A stretch of 48,973 nt of DNA, taken from NCBI GenBank assembly GCA_013289715.1, contig JABCZJ010000026.1:1-48973 (forward strand), given 5' to 3'. The notes below the pieces were generated by a model. That model had not been told where the DNA came from. It saw nothing but the letters and a program-made list of their open reading frames with translations, and did not search any database. This DNA comes from Acidobacteriota bacterium (GTDB lineage Bacteria; Acidobacteriota; Terriglobia; Acidiferrales; UBA7541). A program made the position numbers and the translations under genes. Below are positions 44,520-48,973 of this stretch, piece after piece; the first letter of the stretch is position 1; each line of letters opens with the position of its first letter.

Positions 44520-46313
44520 TCACGTTCCTATCGTGCCTATGAGAGTCAAGGCGCCGGTGGCAGCGTCGATGCTGTACATGGAAACCTCGTTCGAGGCGGC
44601 GTTTGTCACATAGGCGAACTTTCCGGACGGATGGACGGCTATCGAGGCAGGAGACATCCCGGCAGCAATCGTTCCTACGGGCGTCAGGGCTCCGGTGGTG
44701 GCGTTGATGGTGTACATCGAGACGTCGTTCGAGTTGAAATTCGCAACGTAAGCGAACTTGCCAGATGGATCCACTCCCACGGAGACAGGATTTGTTCCCG
44801 CAGCAATCGTTCCTACGGACGTTAAGGCCCCAGTCGTGGCGTTTATGGTGTACATCGAGACGTCGTTCGAGTTGGAATTCGTCACATAAGCGAACTTGCC
44901 CGCAGGATCTACGGCTATAGAGACAGGGTCTGTTCCGGTGGCGATCGTCCCTATGGAGATTAGGGTCCCAGTCGTGGCGTCGATGGTGTACATGGAGACG
45001 TCGTTCGAGCCGAAATTCGTTACATAGGCGAACTTGCCCGCAGGATCGACAGCCACGGAGTCGGGACTTGTTCCTGCGTCGATGATCCCAATGGACGTCA
45101 AGTCCCCGGTAGTGCTGTTGATGCTGTACATCGAGACGCTGGATGAACTGCCGGAGCCGCCGTACGGGAAAGCTCCCCCGTCCGCCGCATAAGTGAACTT
45201 GCCGGATGGATCCAACGCCACCGAATTGAAAAACTCCGGAGTTCCGTTTATCCCTGTTCCGCCTATCACTCCCGTGGACGTTAAGGCCCCCGTCGCGGGA
45301 TTGATGGCGTACGTCAAGACGCTGCCAAAATCGATATCCCACACATTTCCCGAACTCGCCACGTAGGCGAACTTGCCAGAAGGATCTACGGTCACGGAGT
45401 CGGTTGATTCGTCATTTGAAGGCACCGGTGGTCCGATGGATGCTAAAGCCCCGGTGGTGGGGTTGATCGCGTACATGGACACGTAGCCTTGGGCAGAGCA
45501 GCCCGCACTCGCCACATAGGCAAACTTTCCGGCAGGGTCCACAGCGATTGACTGCGGATCAACGGCTCCTGTCGTTATTGTGAAGGTCGAGGTGTTCGAA
45601 GTAGCACCGCCGGGTCCAGGGTTGAACACTGTGACCGCGGCTGTCCCGACGGCGGCAATGTCACTCGCCGAAATCTGAGCAGTGAGCACGACGTTCTCGT
45701 CAAAGGCGGTCGGCCGGTCGCTGCCATTCCAGCGGACGACGGAACCGGGCACAAAATTTTGCCCAACTACCGTCAACTGATTATCTACTGAATCGACGAA
45801 CTGCTCTCCTGCGGGGACGCAGCTTGGAGATAGAAAACTGATCGTCGGAACGGTGCTAGCGCTGCTGGTGACGGTGAAGTTAATTGCATTCGAGGTGCCA
45901 CCGCCGGGCGCGGGGTTGGTCACTGTCACGGCGGGCGTGCCGGTTGAGGCGATGCTGGCAGCAGGGATGGCCGCAGTCAATTGCGTAGAGTTGACAAAGG
46001 TGGTGGCGGGCGCCGACCCGCCGAACTTTACCATCGAAGATGCGACGAAATTCGTCCCATTGATCGTAAGTGTGAAAGCCGCACCGCCAGCAACGGCGCT
46101 GTTTGGCGAAATTGTGGTGATCGTTGGAGTGGGGGGCGGGGACTGATCGTTGACTGACTGACTCGTGCCGCCTCCGCATCCCCAAACGCCAATCAGCGCG
46201 ACGATAAGCAGTGCAATGGTTCGCGAATGAAACCCCACGTGCCTGATCGATCTAGATCGCCCGAGGGTGCGTGAATTTTGAATCGAGATTAGAATCAATA
46301 GGAAGTTCTTCAT
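44520..46313 (-). CDS. Lipoprotein with IPT/TIG domains and YVTN beta-propeller
   Basis: A 597-residue protein. A hydrophobic segment ends at GVWGC (Cys46), a plausible lipobox. Two IPT/TIG immunoglobulin-like domains follow (about 60-150 and 155-245, each with VxNPxPGG). The rest is a beta-propeller of about seven repeats around DPSGKFAYVTN and VSMYTINATTGALT, with a period of 46 residues in the last four. This is the YVTN/lactonase-like fold; no lactonase active-site residues are evident. GGGAGG precedes the ATG. A role in surface binding or sensing is only a guess. Confidence 0.8.
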   Translation of the reverse strand: MKNFLLILISIQNSRTLGRSRSIRHVGFHSRTIALLIVALIGVWGCGGGTSQSVNDQSPPPTPTITTISPNSAVAGGAAFTLTINGTNFVASSMVKFGGSAPATTFVNSTQLTAAIPAASIASTGTPAVTVTNPAPGGGTSNAINFTVTSSASTVPTISFLSPSCVPAGEQFVDSVDNQLTVVGQNFVPGSVVRWNGSDRPTAFDENVVLTAQISASDIAAVGTAAVTVFNPGPGGATSNTSTFTITTGAVDPQSIAVDPAGKFAYVASAGCSAQGYVSMYAINPTTGALASIGPPVPSNDESTDSVTVDPSGKFAYVASSGNVWDIDFGSVLTYAINPATGALTSTGVIGGTGINGTPEFFNSVALDPSGKFTYAADGGAFPYGGSGSSSSVSMYSINSTTGDLTSIGIIDAGTSPDSVAVDPAGKFAYVTNFGSNDVSMYTIDATTGTLISIGTIATGTDPVSIAVDPAGKFAYVTNSNSNDVSMYTINATTGALTSVGTIAAGTNPVSVGVDPSGKFAYVANFNSNDVSMYTINATTGALTPVGTIAAGMSPASIAVHPSGKFAYVTNAASNEVSMYSIDAATGALTLIGTIGT

Positions 46314-47047
46314 GACCCCTCCCGGAGAACGCAGACGTTGTACAGGAGGCCCTGGGCCGCGTCATCGAAGTCTTACTAACTGGGATAACGGATTTGTTCC
46401 CGAGTTTTTCTGCCGTTTGCGGGTTCGTTCTGAGTTCCGAACGGCTGTGCTCTGTGCCAATCTCCGCACGGGCTTTTCTTGGCACGTTTGAGAGATGGTG
46501 ATGACCGCTCGGAAAACGTTTCTCGGTCTTCGAGAAAACTGCGGAACGAGAACAGCGGTCGGAACGGCGCCGGGAACTCCAACCTTCCACGGCTGCTTAT
46601 CTATGTAATCGGAAATGGCAGGCAAAACCCGACAGGAGGGCAAAAAGAATTAAAGCCGCGAGCCAGTATCGAGAGCGTAAGTGCCTGGGCTTTCTTCCTC
46701 GCGACTAACCGGGAACTAGTGAGCTACCACGAGGGCCGAGCGACATAAGTGCCTTGGCGTCAGGCTGCTACGGCTTTATCTCCCATCACTGACTCTGACG
46801 GGACATGCTTCCTCGCAGTCGGAGCGGGAATTGCGCTGGGTGCAATAGCAGGCGTTTTTCCGACTCGCAAACTGGTCTCTCCGGGGCAAGATACGAGCGT
46901 CAAGTCCTGGTAAACTCCGTAACCGTCCAAGTGGATTTTTCCAGTTTCCGGTTACGCGACTTACCAGGACTTACGGCGCCAAATGATGTAAATTCTTGGC
47001 TCGATAGAGTTCTGACCGCTGAATGTGTCAGCACGCTGGAGATCCCA
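46314..47047. other. 734-bp intergenic region
   Basis: No supported gene; open frames here are short and overlap one another on both strands. It holds the best R2 copy (46902-46972) and the leader of the DHFR-like gene. Confidence 0.45.
46902..46972. repeat. Palindromic repeat R2, full copy
   Basis: 71 bp with perfect 12-bp outer arms AAGTCCTGGTAA / TTACCAGGACTT and inner arms GTAACCG / CGGTTAC. Its central 42 bases, including AAGTGGATTTTTCCAG, are identical to the centre of the copy at 47863. Confidence 0.85.
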
Positions 47048-47560
47048 ATGCGACGAATCCGCTATTCGGTAGCGATGAGTTTGGATGGGTACATCGCCGG
47101 GCCGAATGGAGAAGCGGACTGGATCATCATGGACCCGGAGATTGATTTCACGGCATTATTTAACCAATTCGACACCCTCCTTATGGGACGCCTTACTTTT
47201 GAGGCGATGGTGAAACAGGGCAGCGCAGTGATGCCCGGAATGACGACATTTGTATTTTCGCGGACGCTACGGCAGTGTGAGTATTCGGAAGTGACGATCG
47301 TGGCTGGCAACGAGAAGGAGACGGTATCCTCCCTTCGGGCGAAGCCTGGCAAGGACATCTGGTTGTTTGGAGGCGGCTCGCTCTTTCGTAGTTTCCTCGA
47401 TGCAAGGCTTGTAGACAGCGTTGAGGTCGCTGTTATCCCGGTACTTCTCGGCGACGGGGTTCCCCTGCTTCCAGCTCCCGCCAAACAGGCGAAGCTGAAG
47501 TTGACTGGCCAGAAGTTATACAAGACAGGAATCGTATCGTTGCAATATTCGGTGAAATAA
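47048..47560 (+). CDS. Dihydrofolate reductase / RibD C-terminal family protein
   Basis: A 170-residue protein of the RibD-C/DHFR-like fold. The start MRRIRYSVAMSLDGYIAGPNGEADW is the family's first block. LLMGRLTFEAM holds the NADPH-contact region, and IWLFGGGSLFRSFLDARLVD and VIPVLLGDGVPLL are the later conserved blocks. GGAG lies 6 nt before the ATG at 47048; the frame is open further upstream, but that part passes through the R2 repeat. Proteins of this group are NADPH reductases of mostly unknown substrate; it is probably not the housekeeping DHFR. Confidence 0.88.
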   Translation: MRRIRYSVAMSLDGYIAGPNGEADWIIMDPEIDFTALFNQFDTLLMGRLTFEAMVKQGSAVMPGMTTFVFSRTLRQCEYSEVTIVAGNEKETVSSLRAKPGKDIWLFGGGSLFRSFLDARLVDSVEVAVIPVLLGDGVPLLPAPAKQAKLKLTGQKLYKTGIVSLQYSVK

Positions 47561-47567
47561 TCCGCCA

Positions 47568-47623
47568 GTGCCTAACCGGAAACTGGCCCTCAATTTCCGG
47601 TAACGCGAACTAATTAGGAGTTT
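47568..47623. repeat. Palindromic repeat R2, divergent copy
   Basis: Arms CCGGAAA / TTTCCGG, and a right end CGCGAACTAATTAGGAGTT matching the family. It starts 8 nt after the DHFR-like stop codon. Confidence 0.55.
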
Positions 47624-47647
47624 GGCGAGTTGATTCAGACCCTGGGC

Positions 47648-47821
47648 CTATCGATGATAGGCCACCCAAAGCGCAACCAGAATCACAACGACGATGCCAA
47701 TGCCCGCACCTATGAGTGTGAGTTTACCGGCATTGCGCTTGCGCAGCCGGATCGTATCCGCCGTCGCCTGATTCTCCATCGTGCTTAAAAACTTGTTGGT
47801 CAAACGGGAAAGGCGAAGCAT
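47648..47821 (-). CDS. Small single-pass membrane protein, 57 aa
   Basis: ATG at 47821 with AGGAGG 6 nt upstream; stop TAG at 47648. Residues 1-33 are charged (RLSRLTNKFLSTMENQATAD, then IRLRKRNAGK). Residues 34-54 are a clear membrane helix (LTLIGAGIGIVVVILVALWVA) ending HR. The strong ribosome binding site and clean layout support a real gene. It lies between two R2 copies. No family recognised. Confidence 0.7.
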   Translation of the reverse strand: MLRLSRLTNKFLSTMENQATADTIRLRKRNAGKLTLIGAGIGIVVVILVALWVAYHR

Positions 47822-47862
47822 GCGATCCTCCTCGTCAGCAAGAGACGGCCTATTCTAGTCCC

Positions 47863-47934
47863 AAGTCCTGATTAACGCAGTAACCGTCCAAGTGGATTTT
47901 TCCAGTTTCCGGTTACGCGACTAATCGGGCAGTT
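47863..47934. repeat. Palindromic repeat R2, full copy
   Basis: 72 bp with outer arms AAGTCCTGATTA / TAATCGGGCAGTT (two mismatches) and the same inner arms GTAACCG / CGGTTAC as the copy at 46902. Its right 14 bases are inside the next coding region and provide its stop codon. Confidence 0.8.
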
Positions 47935-48745
47935 GAAAAATGTTCGTCAGTTTTCCTTGGAACGGCTCGAAGGCGAGAGTGTATTTTCTGGTGTGGCCGT
48001 CCCCGCAATCCGCCTCCATTCGAACAATCCATTCAAATCTTCCGAATGAGCCGACATGGCCCGAATTAGGCCATCCTTGAAACCAAATAGGAGAGAATTC
48101 CCGGCCATCTGGCAGTTTCGAATTCTCGGGCGATAGAACCCTCAACCCGAGCGATTTTTCCAGCTCTGGCAGATGTAGAGATTTCGTAAAGTCATTCTCG
48201 TCTGCTGGACCATAGAGTGCACCGGCAGATTTCAGAGCGTCAGCCGCCTGCTCGTCCGACCACTCGGGGTGCGATTGGACAAGACTCGCTATCGCTTTGT
48301 TCTGCTTCGAATTGGCTAGGTCGCCTTCAATGATTAGCTGCATTAGACCCCATTTAGGGGTCACCCAAGTTGAGCCTTCGAGGAAGGCTGTATTTTCCGG
48401 TGGAGCGATGGGCTTGCCAGTCTTTGGGTCTACCAGATAGTCCCACGACGTGTCTGAGCTAAAGCGTTTTATCGTAAATTGAAGCCCGGTAAACTCTCCC
48501 CAAACATCTGAGTCCGCAGGGTGCTCGGCAGAAAAAACGACTTGCCTGCTATTTCCAAATACCTCGGGATAGAAAATCCTTAACACAGTTTGGGTGACCG
48601 TGAAAGCATTTGTGGACGTGGCAAAAGGCGAACGCTGAGTTGCTCCAATCGTCGAAGCGGCAAGAACTGCGACGACCAAGGTCAAATACCGCACAAGTTG
48701 GCATTGCACGTTCAAGCGAGGAACCGAGTTGCGGCGTGCGCTCAT
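47921..48745 (-). CDS. Exported protein of unknown function
   Basis: A 274-residue protein from the ATG at 48745; a GTG at 48760 would add five residues. A basic start (MSARRNSVPRLN) and a hydrophobic run (VRYLTLVVAVLAASTIGA) form a signal peptide. The mature part has no family I recognise; it is mixed alpha/beta with Trp-rich patches such as SDTSWDYLVDPKTGKPIAPP and FEWIVRMEADCGDGH. The last residues, QLPD and stop, come from the R2 repeat at 47863-47934, so the C-terminus may have been reset by the repeat. Confidence 0.65.
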   Translation of the reverse strand: MSARRNSVPRLNVQCQLVRYLTLVVAVLAASTIGATQRSPFATSTNAFTVTQTVLRIFYPEVFGNSRQVVFSAEHPADSDVWGEFTGLQFTIKRFSSDTSWDYLVDPKTGKPIAPPENTAFLEGSTWVTPKWGLMQLIIEGDLANSKQNKAIASLVQSHPEWSDEQAADALKSAGALYGPADENDFTKSLHLPELEKSLGLRVLSPENSKLPDGREFSPIWFQGWPNSGHVGSFGRFEWIVRMEADCGDGHTRKYTLAFEPFQGKLTNIFQLPD

Positions 48746-48811
48746 GACCCTATTAGACACCGACGGACGGAGTCCCGAGCCACGCTTGCGCGACGGTGCT
48801 CCCGTTCGAGC

Positions 48812-48840
48812 AACTCCTGATTAACGCGCCAACCGCGCAT
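48812..48840. repeat. Palindromic repeat R2, left half only, interrupted
   Basis: AACTCCTGATTAACGCG, then CCAACCG, the left arm of R2. The centre and right arm do not follow; instead the sequence leads into an IS110-family element. Confidence 0.6.
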
Positions 48841-48868
48841 GTGATTCAAGTGATTGCATAACAACGTC

Positions 48869-48930
48869 GGCTCCTTAGACCCGAGTAGACTATGGTTTGT
48901 CGAAGACCATTGGCTCGGGAGAAAGGAGCC
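48869..48930 (+). promoter_or_regulatory. Long imperfect hairpin covering the transposase ribosome binding site
   Basis: Three stacked stems: GGCTCCTT (48869-48876) with AAGGAGCC (48923-48930), CCCGAG (48880-48885) with CTCGGG (48914-48919) and ATGGT (48892-48896) with ACCAT (48906-48910). The ribosome binding site AAGGAG is in the outer stem, so folding should hide it. Confidence 0.6.
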
Positions 48931-48934
48931 GAAC

Positions 48935-48973
48935 ATGATCATTATAGGCGTGGATTATCACCCGAGCGACCAG
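48935..48973 (+). mobile_element. IS110-family transposase, N-terminus only (cut by window end)
   Basis: The 13 visible residues, MIIIGVDYHPSDQ, match the start of IS110-family transposases; the Asp in GVDYH is the first acidic residue of the DEDD (RuvC-like) site. AAGGAG lies about 6 nt upstream. IS110 enzymes use an RNA (bridge RNA) made from the element's non-coding end to choose their target. Only 13 codons are seen, so the subgroup cannot be told. Confidence 0.75.

Noticed and set aside
44374..45342. 322-codon frame overlapping the YVTN repeats
   Set aside because: Its apparent repeats (RLDVHHQR-like) are only the other reading frame of the 138-bp tandem repeats.
1..48973. CRISPR array
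   Set aside because: I saw no evenly spaced identical repeats with unique spacers; R1 and R2 are dispersed palindromes.

Overview
The window most likely comes from an Acidobacteriota genome (Terriglobia-like). I infer this from gene content: several CRTAC1/ASPIC-UnbV beta-propeller proteins beside an orphan RnfD-like subunit, a bacterial Popeye-type protein, many secreted hydrolases and a GC-rich genome. No 16S gene is present, so the assignment is an inference.

Layout. 0.2-5.5 kb, + strand: a stand-alone LigD-type polymerase domain and a large Lhr-type helicase. 5.5-9 kb: a BaiN/HI0933-like flavoprotein (-), a 47-aa membrane peptide (+) and an ABC-F ATPase (+). 9-13.9 kb, all -: a compact nitrogen-sensing block, PII protein, ammonium transporter and PII uridylyltransferase. 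14.2-16.4 kb: a nickel/cobalt transporter (+) and a halogenase-like flavoprotein (-). 16.7-27.6 kb: seven tightly packed - strand genes, several joined by 4-nt overlaps. They encode a His-rich membrane protein, a membrane polyferredoxin, a small periplasmic protein, a TPR/FG-GAP/ASPIC lipoprotein, a CRTAC1 propeller, an RnfD/NqrB-like subunit and a second CRTAC1 propeller. This looks like an undescribed membrane redox or assembly system and is the main candidate for novelty.

27.9-31.4 kb, +: formate-tetrahydrofolate ligase, then an envelope-stress-like trio (YqjD-like, holin-X/DUF1469, DUF3618) preceded by covarying double-hairpin repeats. 32.2-34.6 kb, +: a TetR regulator, a Tat-exported SnoaL-like protein and a LytTR DNA-binding protein, with three copies of one operator-like palindrome (CATAC-N10-GTATG). 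35.4-38.8 kb: a galactose-oxidase-like kelch protein (-) and a dienelactone hydrolase (+), divergently arranged.

At 39.1 kb there is a 3' fragment of an initiator tRNA-Met gene with its terminator, the usual scar of an integrated element. Everything to its right (Popeye protein, prolyl oligopeptidase, alpha/beta hydrolase, YVTN lipoprotein, DHFR-like reductase, small membrane protein, secreted unknown) is scattered with a roughly 72-bp palindromic repeat that I did not find to the left. At the right edge an IS110-family element appears to have landed inside one of these palindromes; its transposase runs off the window.
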